Below, in pieces: positions 8,951-17,112 of a DNA stretch of 64,000 nt. Source of the stretch: CAZAMP01 sp964486455 (lineage in GTDB: Bacteria > Eisenbacteria > RBG-16-71-46 > CAZAMP01); NCBI GenBank assembly GCA_964486455.1, contig CAZAMP010000001.1, forward strand, positions 183,116 to 247,115, written 5' to 3'. The notes under the pieces are model-generated. The model made no database searches. It had not been told where the DNA came from and worked only from the letters and a program-made list of their open reading frames with translations. The number at the start of each line of letters is the position of its first letter. Position 1 is the first letter of the stretch. Both the position numbers and the translations under genes were made by a program.

Positions 8951-9978
8951 CCAAGCCTCCATCCCGCTGATCGCCCGCTCGTCCGCTCGGCGGACGGCTG
9001 GACGGCATCGGATCGCTTCGCTCTGAACTGTCGCGCGACGAAAATGAACCATCCCGGCAGGTTGACGACGATCGCCAGCACGAAGGCGGCGACCTGCATC
9101 GCGACCGCTTCCGTGGCCGGCAAACCCACCTGTCCGAACAGCGTCACCGCGGCCGACTCACGTATCCCAATCCCACCAAAGGAGATCGGCAGAGCGACCA
9201 GCACCGCCAGGATCGGTATTATGACGAAAAACGTCCTGAGCGGAAGGCTGATCCCCATGGCCAGCGCGACTTGATAGTGAACAAAGATCCTAAGGACTTG
9301 CACCACCAGGGACAACCCGAAGACCCAAACGAGCAGCCCCGGGCGGCGCCTCAATCCATGCAGCGCGTCCACGAGCCCAACGAGCGCATCAGACACCCTG
9401 CGCTTGGGAAAGCGACGCGCCAGGCCCCGCAACACGTTGCTGGCCCGACGCGAGAAGAGCGCCAGGCACACCGCCAGGTTGACGACAGCGAAGCCGACGA
9501 TTGGCGCGAGGATGGGGACGGGTAGATTCTCCAGCGTGATCAGGAGGGCGACGACCGCCATCATCCCGATCGAGTAGAGTCCTACGAGACGGTCCATCAC
9601 CGTCGCCGCCACGCTCCCACCGAACTCGCCGCTGTGCTTCGTCGCGTCGTAGACTCGACTCACGTCGGCACCGACGCTGGCGGGCAAGAAGAGCCCAAAA
9701 AACAAGCCTTGCAGATAGTACACGAGTACTCGGATAAGAGATAGACGGATCCCGGACGCCTGCAGGAGAGCCCGCCACTGGATCGCACCGAGCAGGTTGC
9801 TGGCCAGGAACAGAAGCGCCGCCACAGCGAGCGTGGTGCGGTCGGCGTTCAAGACGGCACGCGTGATGGCGGCAAAGTCGATCCGCGTGGCGAGATAGAG
9901 CAGCAGCGCCGCGCTCACCAGAATCTTGCCGCCGAGCGATAGGCCGCGTCGCCAGCGTTGTTGAGCGTTGCCGTTCAC
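8947..9978 (-). CDS. Lysylphosphatidylglycerol synthase TM-region / UPF0104 membrane protein (AglD-like)
   Basis: A 343-aa protein with about eight hydrophobic helices and the family motifs FFGLFLPASVGADVSR, VMDRLVGL and PISFGGIGIRE. The family covers the flippase-like domain of MprF and stand-alone proteins near glycosyltransferases (AglD and YbhN groups). In this setting, between a GT4 enzyme and a DUF2723 enzyme, a role in moving or handling a lipid-linked intermediate is more likely than lysine transfer, since no MprF synthase domain is present. The GTG at 9978 overlaps the upstream stop (GTGA). No stronger start lies inside the conserved region. Confidence 0.85.
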   Translation of the reverse strand: MNGNAQQRWRRGLSLGGKILVSAALLLYLATRIDFAAITRAVLNADRTTLAVAALLFLASNLLGAIQWRALLQASGIRLSLIRVLVYYLQGLFFGLFLPASVGADVSRVYDATKHSGEFGGSVAATVMDRLVGLYSIGMMAVVALLITLENLPVPILAPIVGFAVVNLAVCLALFSRRASNVLRGLARRFPKRRVSDALVGLVDALHGLRRRPGLLVWVFGLSLVVQVLRIFVHYQVALAMGISLPLRTFFVIIPILAVLVALPISFGGIGIRESAAVTLFGQVGLPATEAVAMQVAAFVLAIVVNLPGWFIFVARQFRAKRSDAVQPSAERTSGRSAGWRLG

Positions 9979-11117
9979 GTCGAGGCCTGTCCCGATCTGT
10001 GATCCGCAATCGCGAGTTCGATGAGTTCCAGGGTCTTCTCCGCGCTCCGGTCCCACGAGAACGACTCGGCCCACTCACGTGAAGCCGATGAATAGCGTTG
10101 CCAGAGCTCATCGTCACCGAGCAATCGCTCGAGCGCCGTCCTCAGGGCGGGGACATCGCCGTGTGGAACGAGGATCCCGGTCTCGCCGTGACGGACGGAC
10201 TCCTTGAGCCCGGGCGAATCGGAAGCAACCGATGGAACCCCGACCGCACCGGCTTCAATGACGCTCAATCCCCATCCCTCCTTCGGCGACGTATACGCGA
10301 GGACCCGGGTGTCGTTCAGAAGCTCCAGCTTTTCACGACCTTCCCTATAACCCGTGAACTCAACAGCATGCTCCACCCCAGTCTCTCGCGCAATCCGTTT
10401 CAGGTCATCCAGATAATCTCCATCACCCACCACGCGGTAGCGCGCCTCTGGGATCCGTTCCAGCAGTTTCGGCATCGCCTCGATGACCAGCTCGATGGCC
10501 TTGTACTTCTTGATCCTGCCCAAATAGGTAACGACCGGGGGGGGCGGCGCGTTGCCGTCGGGACGCGGTGGGTATTCGTCCAGATCGATCCCCGCGTGGA
10601 TGACGTGGATCCGCTCGGAAGACACGCCCCGATCACGGAGATCGCCCCGGGTCGTGTTCGAGAGAACCGAGAAACGCGTATTCCGATACACGATCGGGAT
10701 AAACCGCTCGTACATATACACATATGTCGCGATCGGCAGCGAGGCCTGTTTGAAAACCGTGGTTCCGAAGAGGTGCGGTACGACGCCGACCGTCGGCACG
10801 GCCGGTGCGTATAGGGGCGTGAAGAACGGGATCTTGTTGATGTCCTCCACAACGGCATCCACGTGATTTGACCTCAGGAACTTCCGGTAGTAGAGAGGCC
10901 CGGCGAAGTTGAAGTTGAACGTGTTGCCGACCCGGTGCACGTCCATCCCGTCGATCATCGTGGTCGGTGCGCCCCCACGAAACGCGCCCGTGATGAACGT
11001 GACCCGGTGCCCTTGACCTCGTAGACGCCGGAGGATCTCATACATGATGACCTCGGCGCCCCCGGCTTCGGGATGCTCCATGTCTCTGTAGCTCATGAGA
11101 ACGATGTGATAGGCCAC
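9975..11117 (-). CDS. GT4 glycosyltransferase (group 1)
   Basis: A 380-aa GT-B enzyme. The N-terminal acceptor half has HPEAGGAEVIMYEILRRL, typical of retaining GT4 enzymes. The C-terminal donor half has VVTYLGRIKKYKAIELVIEA, RYRVVGDGDYLDDLK and the E-x7-E site EGWGLSVIE followed by AGAVGVPSVASDSPG and GILVPHGD. It would add a sugar from an NDP donor to a lipid-linked glycan in the cytoplasm. The start is GTG at 11117, just after the upstream stop. The ribosome-binding site is weak, so translation may depend on the upstream gene. Donor and acceptor cannot be named. Confidence 0.9.
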   Translation of the reverse strand: MAYHIVLMSYRDMEHPEAGGAEVIMYEILRRLRGQGHRVTFITGAFRGGAPTTMIDGMDVHRVGNTFNFNFAGPLYYRKFLRSNHVDAVVEDINKIPFFTPLYAPAVPTVGVVPHLFGTTVFKQASLPIATYVYMYERFIPIVYRNTRFSVLSNTTRGDLRDRGVSSERIHVIHAGIDLDEYPPRPDGNAPPPPVVTYLGRIKKYKAIELVIEAMPKLLERIPEARYRVVGDGDYLDDLKRIARETGVEHAVEFTGYREGREKLELLNDTRVLAYTSPKEGWGLSVIEAGAVGVPSVASDSPGLKESVRHGETGILVPHGDVPALRTALERLLGDDELWQRYSSASREWAESFSWDRSAEKTLELIELAIADHRSGQAST

Positions 11118-11121
11118 TACG

Positions 11122-11889
11122 TCACTCGCGCTTCCGCCCGATGCTTCCGATCATGGCATACGTATAGAAGGCCAACCGGGTCCCGCTCAAGTGCCTGCGC
11201 AGCCATGCACCGGTGGCGTTGAACGGCCAGACGCCGCGCGGGTACTTCGGCAGCACCCAACCGATTCGTCTGAGCACGGCCCGCACGCCGCGGTACCAGA
11301 GCCCCGGCACCATCCACCCCCCGTAGGACCACGCCAGACCGAGGCCCGTTCGGCGTATCAGACCCTCCAGTTCACCGATCGTGAATTCGGTTTCCCAACC
11401 GGCGAACCACTTGCCGATGGCCATGAGCACGTGCTTGAGGAGCGTGTAAGGATGAATCGTCTGCGGGACGTCCACCAGAAGGTGGCCGCCCTTCGCCACC
11501 ACACGGGCGTTCTCACTGAGGAGCGGCATCGGATCACGGAAGTGCTCGAGCAGCCCCTGGTGAAAGACGATATCGATCGAATCGTTCCGAAACGGAAGCG
11601 ACAACGCGTCGCCACAGACGACCAACAGCTCCAGATCCAGCCGCTCGGCGAGGCGGCGCGCCGTCACGAGCGCCGGTCGCGAGTAGTCGAGCACGATGAC
11701 GCGGGCACCCATACGCACCAGCTCGAGGCTGTCGCGTCCCGATCCCGCCCCGACCTCGAGGGCGATCTTCCCTTTCGGTGACATCTTGCGGAGCTCGTTC
11801 ACGATGCGGTCTTCGTTCGAGTAGACCTGATCAATCGCGTCGTGCTCGCGCCAAAAGCGGTCCCAATGCCCTCGTGTGGATTCCGACAC
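11122..11889 (-). CDS. Class I SAM-dependent methyltransferase
   Basis: A 255-aa protein with the SAM motif I ALEVGAGSGRDSLELV, the acidic end of strand 2 (VIVLDYS), VVCGDALSLPF and the motif FHQGLLEHFRDP. This is the Methyltransf_11/UbiE-like group, which methylates small molecules, lipids or sugars. The C-terminal part is rich in aromatic residues and may bind a hydrophobic substrate. The GTG at 11889 follows the metallophosphatase stop by two bases, and the AAGGG within the last codons of that gene may serve as ribosome-binding site. Position in the glycosylation operon suggests a sugar or lipid-carrier substrate (inference). Confidence 0.85.
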   Translation of the reverse strand: MSESTRGHWDRFWREHDAIDQVYSNEDRIVNELRKMSPKGKIALEVGAGSGRDSLELVRMGARVIVLDYSRPALVTARRLAERLDLELLVVCGDALSLPFRNDSIDIVFHQGLLEHFRDPMPLLSENARVVAKGGHLLVDVPQTIHPYTLLKHVLMAIGKWFAGWETEFTIGELEGLIRRTGLGLAWSYGGWMVPGLWYRGVRAVLRRIGWVLPKYPRGVWPFNATGAWLRRHLSGTRLAFYTYAMIGSIGRKRE

Positions 11890-11891
11890 GG

Positions 11892-12617
11892 CTACATCCC
11901 TTCGGCGAGCCGTTCGGCGAGAAAGCCCGGAAGGCCGGCGTCCAGGATCTTCTCTTGCGCGGTCGCAACGTCGTACGAAACGCGTCGCACATCGAAGGTC
12001 GATTTCGACAGATCGAGAAGCCCCCACGCCGCTCGCGGATCACCATCCCGCGGCTGCCCCACGCTGCCCGGGTTGACGAGATAGCGCTCTTTGGCTTCCA
12101 GCAGGGTCAGTCCTTCGCTCGCCGCTCTAAATACGTTCGACGCGTCATTCCCGACCCCCGGCACGTGGGTGTGACCGACCGCCATGATCCGATGAGACGT
12201 TTGCGCGAAGATCGTTCGTAGCCGGTCGCCGGGCAATATGTAGACCCAGTCATCGTTGACCACGGGATGGGCGTGGGCAAGAAGGACGTCCCCATCCTCG
12301 TGAAGATGCGGGAGCTTCTTCAGCGTCGTCAGTGCCGTCTCGTTCAAAGCATCACGGGTCCATCGGATCGCGCGGCGCGCCGCGGAGTTGAATCCCTCGT
12401 CCGGATCGAGGTCGGCCGCGACGGCGTCGTGGTTGCCCAGAAGCGAGATGTGCGCGGCCTCACGCACGCGCTCCACGCACAGCTGAGGGTCGGCTCCATA
12501 CCCGACGATGTCGCCGAGGCAGTAGATCCGCTCACAACCACAGTCGGCGGCGTCCGCGAGCACGCTATCGAGCGCCTCGATGTTGCCGTGGATGTCACTG
12601 ATGAGCGCTAGTCTCAA
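11892..12617 (-). CDS. Calcineurin-like metallophosphoesterase (YfcE/MJ0936 type)
   Basis: A 241-aa protein with the full set of binuclear-metal motifs in order: LALISDIHGN, CLGDIVGYG, SLLGNHD, LLAHAHP, GHTHVPG. A terminal NPGSVGQPRDGDPRAAW is typical of the MJ0936-like subgroup, which hydrolyses phosphodiesters or small phosphate esters. The start is TTG at 12617, with AGGGGAG six bases upstream; the protein then begins directly at the core strand, as usual for the family. It lies 3 bp after nusB. One possible role is removal of phosphate from a riboflavin precursor, a step often assigned to non-specific phosphatases, but that family is normally HAD, so this is speculation. Confidence 0.9.
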   Translation of the reverse strand: MRLALISDIHGNIEALDSVLADAADCGCERIYCLGDIVGYGADPQLCVERVREAAHISLLGNHDAVAADLDPDEGFNSAARRAIRWTRDALNETALTTLKKLPHLHEDGDVLLAHAHPVVNDDWVYILPGDRLRTIFAQTSHRIMAVGHTHVPGVGNDASNVFRAASEGLTLLEAKERYLVNPGSVGQPRDGDPRAAWGLLDLSKSTFDVRRVSYDVATAQEKILDAGLPGFLAERLAEGM

Positions 12618-12620
12618 TCG

Positions 12621-13058
12621 CTACTCCCCTCTCACCTCGTGCGGTCGCGTGTCGCGCGCGATTCGATCGAGGACACCGTTGACGAAGCTACCGGAGGAAT
12701 CGGTACCGAACTCATGGGCGATGGAGACGGCCTCGTCGATGACGACGGGCGCGTCCACCTCCAGAAGAACCATGAGCTCGGCCGTGGCAAGACGAAGAAC
12801 GTTGCGGTCGATCATGGACATCCGCTCGATGGTCCATCGCTCCGCCGCTTGACCGACGCGCGCGTCGATCTCTGCTCGGTTCTCGGCGACGGCGCTGGTC
12901 ACGGCACGGGCATACGCGGCGGTTGGATCATCCGCGGATGAATCCCCGAGCACGGCCGTCACGGTATCCGGTATCGAACGCCCCCTCACCTCCGCTTCAT
13001 AGAGGATTCGAAGGACGATCTCACGGGCTCTCCTCCGCGATCGTCTCTTTCTGCTCAC
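12621..13058 (-). CDS. nusB: Transcription antitermination factor NusB
   Basis: A 145-aa all-helical protein that matches NusB in length and pattern: a basic N-terminus (RKRRSRRRAREIVLRILYEAEV), MSMIDRNVLRLATAELM in the middle and VVIDEAVSIAHEFGTDSSGSF near the end. NusB with NusE binds boxA RNA in rRNA antitermination. The GTG at 13058 overlaps the ribH stop (GTGA). ribH-nusB linkage is common in bacteria and supports both calls. Confidence 0.95.
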   Translation of the reverse strand: MSRKRRSRRRAREIVLRILYEAEVRGRSIPDTVTAVLGDSSADDPTAAYARAVTSAVAENRAEIDARVGQAAERWTIERMSMIDRNVLRLATAELMVLLEVDAPVVIDEAVSIAHEFGTDSSGSFVNGVLDRIARDTRPHEVRGE

Positions 13059-13540
13059 CGACGCTTCTTTTTCGCGCTGAACGTTTCGAAGAGGTTGGCC
13101 ATCTCGATGGCGGCCATCGCCGCGTCCCATCCTTTGCCGGACTGCTTCACCCCCGCGCGGATCTGTGCCTGATCCACGGTGTCGGCCGTCACGACCCCGT
13201 ATGCGACCGGTAGGCCATGATCCAGTCCGAGTCGTGCGAGGTCGGCCGTGACACTGCGAGCGAGAAAGTCAAAGTGCGGCGTCTCTCCCCGGATGATGAC
13301 GGCGATGGCGATGATCGCATCGCATCCCCCCCGCTTTGCGATCGCGCTCACGATCTGCGGGACTTCGAACGCGCCCGGCACATACGTGATGTCGATCGCA
13401 TCGTCGCTGCACCCATGGCGCGTCAGACATTCCACCGCTCCATCAACAACCTGCTCGGCGATGGGCCGGTTGAAGCGCGCGGCCACGATCGCGAAGCGGC
13501 GCCCGGCCGCGTTGAAATCCGCCCGGATCTCCTGCGCCAT
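13055..13540 (-). CDS. ribH: 6,7-dimethyl-8-ribityllumazine synthase
   Basis: A 161-aa enzyme that condenses 5-amino-6-ribitylaminouracil with 3,4-dihydroxybutanone 4-phosphate to give lumazine. The expected motifs are present: FAIVAARFN, YVPGAFEVP, VIIRGETPHFDF and PVAYGVVTADTVDQAQIRAG, the last with the family's GWDAA helix. The protein usually assembles as pentamers or a 60-mer shell. It is the fourth gene of the riboswitch-led operon and lies 2 bp after ribBA. The basic KKKRR tail is slightly longer than average. I see no unusual substitutions. Confidence 0.97.
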   Translation of the reverse strand: MAQEIRADFNAAGRRFAIVAARFNRPIAEQVVDGAVECLTRHGCSDDAIDITYVPGAFEVPQIVSAIAKRGGCDAIIAIAVIIRGETPHFDFLARSVTADLARLGLDHGLPVAYGVVTADTVDQAQIRAGVKQSGKGWDAAMAAIEMANLFETFSAKKKRR

Positions 13541-13542
13541 CG

Positions 13543-14829
13543 CTAATCCCCCTTCTTTTCGTCCGACGAATCCATCGGCAAATGCATCTCATCGAGACTG
13601 AGCAAGTGTCCCATCTTCTCGCGCTTCGTGCGCAGGTACTTCACGTTTTCGTTGACGGGCGGGATCTCGACGGGGACACGGTCCACGACCTTGAGCCCGA
13701 ACGCCGAGAGACCGACACGCTTGAGCGGATTGTTCGTCATGAGCCGAAGCTCGCGGGCACCCAGATCCAGCAGGATCTGCGCGCCGATCCCATAGTCCCG
13801 CTCATCGGCCTTGAAGCCAAGTTCCACGTTCGCCTCGACCGTGTCCAATCCACCGTCCTGAAGCGCGTAGGCCTTGATCTTGTTCTCGAGACCGATACCG
13901 CGACCCTCCTGCCGCATGTAGACGAAGATCCCCCGACCTTCCTTCTGAATGGCGTCGAGCGCCTCGCTCATCTGAACGCCGCAATCGCAGCGCCTGGATC
14001 CGAAGACGTCGCCGGTCAGACACTGGGAGTGCATACGCGTGAGTACGGGCCGGCCGTCCGCCACATCGCCGAGAGTGAGTGCGACGTGATGCTCGCCGGA
14101 GATCTCGTCCGCAAAGAGCACGAGATCAAAATCACCGTGATCGGTGGGGAGCTTCGTCTCGACGACCCGTGTGACGAGCCGTTCGGTGCGCAGCCGGTAC
14201 TCGATCAGATCCTGGATGGTCAGCATCTTCAGGTCGAGCCGCTTCGCAATGACCTTGAGCTCCTCGAAGCGAGCCATCTCGCCCGTGTCGTTCATGATCT
14301 CGCAGAGAACGCCGGCGGGCTGAAGCCCTGCCAGCCGGGCGAGATCGACGGTCGCCTCGGTGTGCCCCGGGCGCCGGATCACGCCGCCATCGGCCGCGGC
14401 AAGCGGAAACACGTGTCCCGGGCGCGCCAGATCTTCGGGACGCGTCGCCGAATTGATGAGCGTGCGGACCGTGGCGGCCCGATCGCTCGCGGAGATCCCC
14501 GTGGTCGTTCCCTTGACGGCATCCACCGACACCGTGAACGCGGTCTGGAGACGGGCCGTGTTGCGGCTCACCATGGGAGCCAGGTCCAGCTCCTTGAGAC
14601 GCTCGTCGACCATGGGTACGCAGATCAGCCCGCGCCCATGCATTGCCAGGAAGTTGATCGCCTCGGGCGTGACCATTTCCGCCGCGAGGATCATATCGCC
14701 CTCGTTCTCGCGGTCGACATCATCGGTCACGATGACAATTCGCCCAGCGCGTATCTCCTGCAGGGCCTCTTCGACGGTGGCGATTGCCGGATCGCGGCCA
14801 ACCGATGAGTTGTCAGGCGTTGTCGTCAT
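13543..14829 (-). CDS. ribBA: Bifunctional 3,4-DHBP synthase / GTP cyclohydrolase II
   Basis: A 428-aa fusion. The RibB half (about 1-210) contains VIVTDDVDRENEGDMI, which binds ribulose 5-phosphate and metal, and GHVFPLAAADGGVIRRPGHTEA. The RibA half has the zinc site C-x10-C-x-C within CLTGDVFGSRRCDCG, then MRQEGRGIGLENKI and DYGIGAQILLDLG. It supplies both precursors of riboflavin. The ATG at 14829 has GAGGAG four bases upstream and overlaps the end of ribE by 17 bp. Key residues of both domains look intact, so both activities are expected. Confidence 0.97.
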   Translation of the reverse strand: MTTTPDNSSVGRDPAIATVEEALQEIRAGRIVIVTDDVDRENEGDMILAAEMVTPEAINFLAMHGRGLICVPMVDERLKELDLAPMVSRNTARLQTAFTVSVDAVKGTTTGISASDRAATVRTLINSATRPEDLARPGHVFPLAAADGGVIRRPGHTEATVDLARLAGLQPAGVLCEIMNDTGEMARFEELKVIAKRLDLKMLTIQDLIEYRLRTERLVTRVVETKLPTDHGDFDLVLFADEISGEHHVALTLGDVADGRPVLTRMHSQCLTGDVFGSRRCDCGVQMSEALDAIQKEGRGIFVYMRQEGRGIGLENKIKAYALQDGGLDTVEANVELGFKADERDYGIGAQILLDLGARELRLMTNNPLKRVGLSAFGLKVVDRVPVEIPPVNENVKYLRTKREKMGHLLSLDEMHLPMDSSDEKKGD

Positions 14830-15460
14830 CGTCTCCTCTTCCAATGTAAGCACGCTCCTCACCCTTCGTATCCTCCCTTGCCAATAGACGCGCCAGATAG
14901 CGCGCGAGAAGGTCGACCTCGATGTTCACTCGATCGCCGGCCTTTCGCTCGCCCAGGGTCGTCACCTCGAGCGTATGCGGAATTACCGCGATGCTGAACT
15001 CGGCATCCGAGATCTCCGCAACTGTGAGCGACACGCCATCCACGGCAACCGAGCCCTTTGGAGCGACGTAGTGCATGAGCCCACGATCCAGCTCAACATG
15101 CAGCGTCATCCCGGGCGGCGTCCGCTCGATCCGCGACACGGCGCCGACACCGTCCACGTGCCCCTGAACCAGATGGCCGTCAAGCCGCTCGCCCAACGCA
15201 AGCCCGCGCTCGATGTTCACGATGGCCCCGACGCGAAGAAACCCCAGTATCGTTCGGCGCATCGTTTCGCCGACGGCCGTCGCGCTGAATCGCCTCGCCC
15301 CGCATTGAGTGACGGTGAGGCAGACACCGCTCACCGCGACGGATTGTCCGAGGGTCAGATGGCGCGCGATCTCCGGGACCTCGATCTCCAGGTCACTTCC
15401 CGCTCCCGACGGCCGAACGGCCGTGATTCGACCGAGCGCTTCGATGATTCCCGTGAACAT
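14813..15460 (-). CDS. ribE: Riboflavin synthase, alpha subunit
   Basis: A 215-aa enzyme made of two lumazine-binding barrels. The N-terminal MFTGIIEALGRI is the family hallmark. The first barrel has AVSGVCLTV and the second the matching AVDGVSLTV, with HLVQGHVDGVG between them. It dismutates two lumazines into riboflavin and 5-amino-6-ribitylaminouracil. It begins at the base after the ribD stop and overlaps ribBA by 17 bp, so translational coupling is likely. Confidence 0.96.
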   Translation of the reverse strand: MFTGIIEALGRITAVRPSGAGSDLEIEVPEIARHLTLGQSVAVSGVCLTVTQCGARRFSATAVGETMRRTILGFLRVGAIVNIERGLALGERLDGHLVQGHVDGVGAVSRIERTPPGMTLHVELDRGLMHYVAPKGSVAVDGVSLTVAEISDAEFSIAVIPHTLEVTTLGERKAGDRVNIEVDLLARYLARLLAREDTKGEERAYIGRGDDDDNA

Positions 15461-16588
15461 TTACCCCAGAGCCTCCCGGTCGGCTTCCAGCACGCAGAGA
15501 ACATCCGGACCGAGCTGGCGAATCTCGCGGAAACGGAAACCGGGCGCATCCGCTGGATCCGTAATCCATAAATCACCGACCCACGAAAGCGATCCACCTC
15601 CCCCCATGAGCTTGGGGGCGGTGAAGAGGTAGAGCCGATCCACGAGACCGGACCGAAGAAACGCGGTCGCGACACCCGCCCCCCCCTCGACGAGGAGATG
15701 GCGCCAACCTTCGTCCGCGCATTTCTTGATGAACCGATCGAGGTTGGGGCGGCCGTCCGAATCGGCCTCGATCTCCCAATGCTCGCCGCCCGCGGCGGTG
15801 GCACCCGGTCGAGTTACGATCACGGTTCGCGAAGCTCCATCTCGAAGCAGCCTGCAATCGTGCGCGGTGGCGCCCCCGCTATCGAGAACCACCCGTGCCG
15901 GATTTCTCCCGTCGCAGTGCCTGACGGTCAAAGCCGGATCATCGCGCTGGGCGGTGGTCCGCCCGACGACGACCGCATCCACCTCGGACCGCATGCGATG
16001 GACTTCCCGCCGCGCCTCCTCCGATGTAATCCACTTGGAACGCCCTCCGGCCGCGGCAATCCGACCGTCGAGCGTCGCCGCCACTTTCAGACTGACGAGG
16101 GGGCGGCCGAGTTCATGAAACGTGAAGTGCCCGCCGTTCAGAAAACGCGCCTCGTCCGCGCATTCACCGAGATCGACCTCGATCCCAGCCTCCCGCAGCG
16201 CGGCAATTCCCTTCCCGCGGACCACTGGGTTCGGGTCTTCGGTTGCGACCACCACCCGAGCGAGGCCGGCGGCGATGATTGACTCCACGCACGGGGGCGT
16301 CTTTCCGTGGTGCGTACACGGCTCCAGGGTGACGTAGAGCGTTGTCCCGTGCGCACGATCCCCCGCCCGGGAGATGGCCTCCACCTCGGCGTGGGGGCCG
16401 CCGAAGCGCTTGTGGAACCCCTCAGCCACGCGTCGCCCACCGGCTACGATGACGGCCCCGACCATGGGATTCGGATGAACATGCCCCGCGCCGCGGCCCG
16501 CCAGTTCTAGGGCATGTCTCATGAATGCGCGATCGTCCGAACCGTCGGCTGCTTCAGCTCTCGGCTGACCGGTCTGTGGCATCGCCAT
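15461..16588 (-). CDS. ribD: Bifunctional pyrimidine deaminase / reductase
   Basis: A 375-aa enzyme. The deaminase half has HPNPMVGAVIV, the zinc site GGPHAEVEAI with TLEPCTHHGKTPPC, and VATEDPNPVVRGKG. The reductase half has SLKVAATLDGRIAA, SKWITSEEARREVHRMRSE, VGRTTAQRDDPALTVR and a terminal HLLVEGGAGVATAFL. It performs the second and third steps of riboflavin synthesis. It is the first gene after the FMN riboswitch; its ATG at 16588 lies two bases beyond the T-tract of the terminator, so premature termination would remove the whole downstream operon. Confidence 0.97.
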   Translation of the reverse strand: MAMPQTGQPRAEAADGSDDRAFMRHALELAGRGAGHVHPNPMVGAVIVAGGRRVAEGFHKRFGGPHAEVEAISRAGDRAHGTTLYVTLEPCTHHGKTPPCVESIIAAGLARVVVATEDPNPVVRGKGIAALREAGIEVDLGECADEARFLNGGHFTFHELGRPLVSLKVAATLDGRIAAAGGRSKWITSEEARREVHRMRSEVDAVVVGRTTAQRDDPALTVRHCDGRNPARVVLDSGGATAHDCRLLRDGASRTVIVTRPGATAAGGEHWEIEADSDGRPNLDRFIKKCADEGWRHLLVEGGAGVATAFLRSGLVDRLYLFTAPKLMGGGGSLSWVGDLWITDPADAPGFRFREIRQLGPDVLCVLEADREALG

Positions 16589-16590
16589 AG

Positions 16591-16619
16591 AAAAAGCCCC
16601 GGGTCATTCTCCCCGGGGC
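16591..16619 (-). terminator. Rho-independent terminator of the FMN riboswitch
   Basis: On the minus strand GCCCCGGG (16619-16612) pairs with CCCGGGGC (16603-16596) around an 8-nt loop, and five T residues follow at 16595-16591. This is a strong 8-bp GC stem with a U-tract, placed between the aptamer and the ribD start codon, as expected for a transcription-attenuating FMN riboswitch. Confidence 0.85.
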
Positions 16620-16654
16620 GGAATCTTGCGATCGGGCGCTCTGCGCCCTGATCC

Positions 16655-16782
16655 TCCTTCTCCCATCCAGACTTTGACTGTCGGCCACGGAGTTTCACCG
16701 TGTCGGCCCCCCGGATCCATGGATTCAGGAGGTTAGCGGGCTCTCACCGCCGGTGGGGAATTCCACCCCGCCCCGAAGGAGT
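16655..16782 (-). ncRNA. FMN riboswitch (RFN element)
   Basis: Read on the minus strand, the segment contains the conserved RFN blocks in order: CTTCGGGGCGGGGTGGAA, TTCCCCACCGGCGGT, AGCCCGC, GGCCGACACGGTGAAAC, TCCGTGGCCGACAGT and GTCTGGATGGGAGAAGGA. The aptamer senses FMN and lies directly ahead of ribD. A separate bulged hairpin (16630-16653) and a terminator (16591-16619) follow. The aptamer's 5' strand at 16768-16775 is perfectly complementary over 8 bases to the terminator's 5' arm at 16614-16621, giving a plausible antiterminator for the ligand-free state. Confidence 0.96.
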
Positions 16783-16797
16783 GTTTTGAGTTGAAAG

Positions 16798-16827
16798 ACA
16801 TTACCAGAGCGCGGGCGGCAGGGTCAA
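16798..16827 (-). promoter_or_regulatory. Predicted sigma70-type promoter of the rib/glycosylation operon
   Basis: The minus strand reads TTGACC (16827-16822), an 18-bp spacer, then TAATGT (16803-16798) preceded by TGG as an extended -10. Transcription would start near 16791, a few bases before the FMN aptamer. It lies just beyond the stop codon of the upstream small gene. The -10 is imperfect, but the position fits very well. Confidence 0.5.
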
Positions 16828-16831
16828 GCCG

Positions 16832-17044
16832 TCACGGCACGTCATCGTAGGGCACGTCGATGACATCATCCGGGGAAACGCGCACGCCATTTCGCTGGCC
16901 GGCGGCGCTTTTTCCGTCCCCCGACGGGGGTCGCCGCACCCGGCGCGGCTCGCGACGCCGTCCGAGCGACGTGAGCGCCCGAACGGCGCGCATCAGGATG
17001 CCGAAGAAAATGACGGCGACTATCAGTCGAAGCAGAAAGGTCAT
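16832..17044 (-). CDS. Small single-pass membrane protein, unknown function
   Basis: A 70-aa protein. Residues 1-20 form a hydrophobic helix (MTFLLRLIVAVIFFGILMRA). A very basic, proline-containing linker follows (GRRREPRRVRRPP), and the tail is acidic (SPDDVIDVPYDDVP). The ATG at 17044 has CGGAG eight bases upstream, which supports real translation; a longer start would add nine unremarkable residues. I do not recognise the family. The helix, basic linker and acidic tail resemble small envelope-anchored proteins often found at operon ends. It ends just before the promoter of the riboflavin operon. Confidence 0.6.
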   Translation of the reverse strand: MTFLLRLIVAVIFFGILMRAVRALTSLGRRREPRRVRRPPSGDGKSAAGQRNGVRVSPDDVIDVPYDDVP

Positions 17045-17112
17045 GTTGATACTCCGGTTAGAGGCTATCACACCGGAGTACCGTTAGAAACCGATCCTAT
17101 TCGGGCTCAGGC

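Noticed and set aside
13582..14808. 408-codon plus-strand frame antisense to ribBA
   Set aside because: ribBA is unmistakable; the antisense peptide is low in hydrophobic residues.
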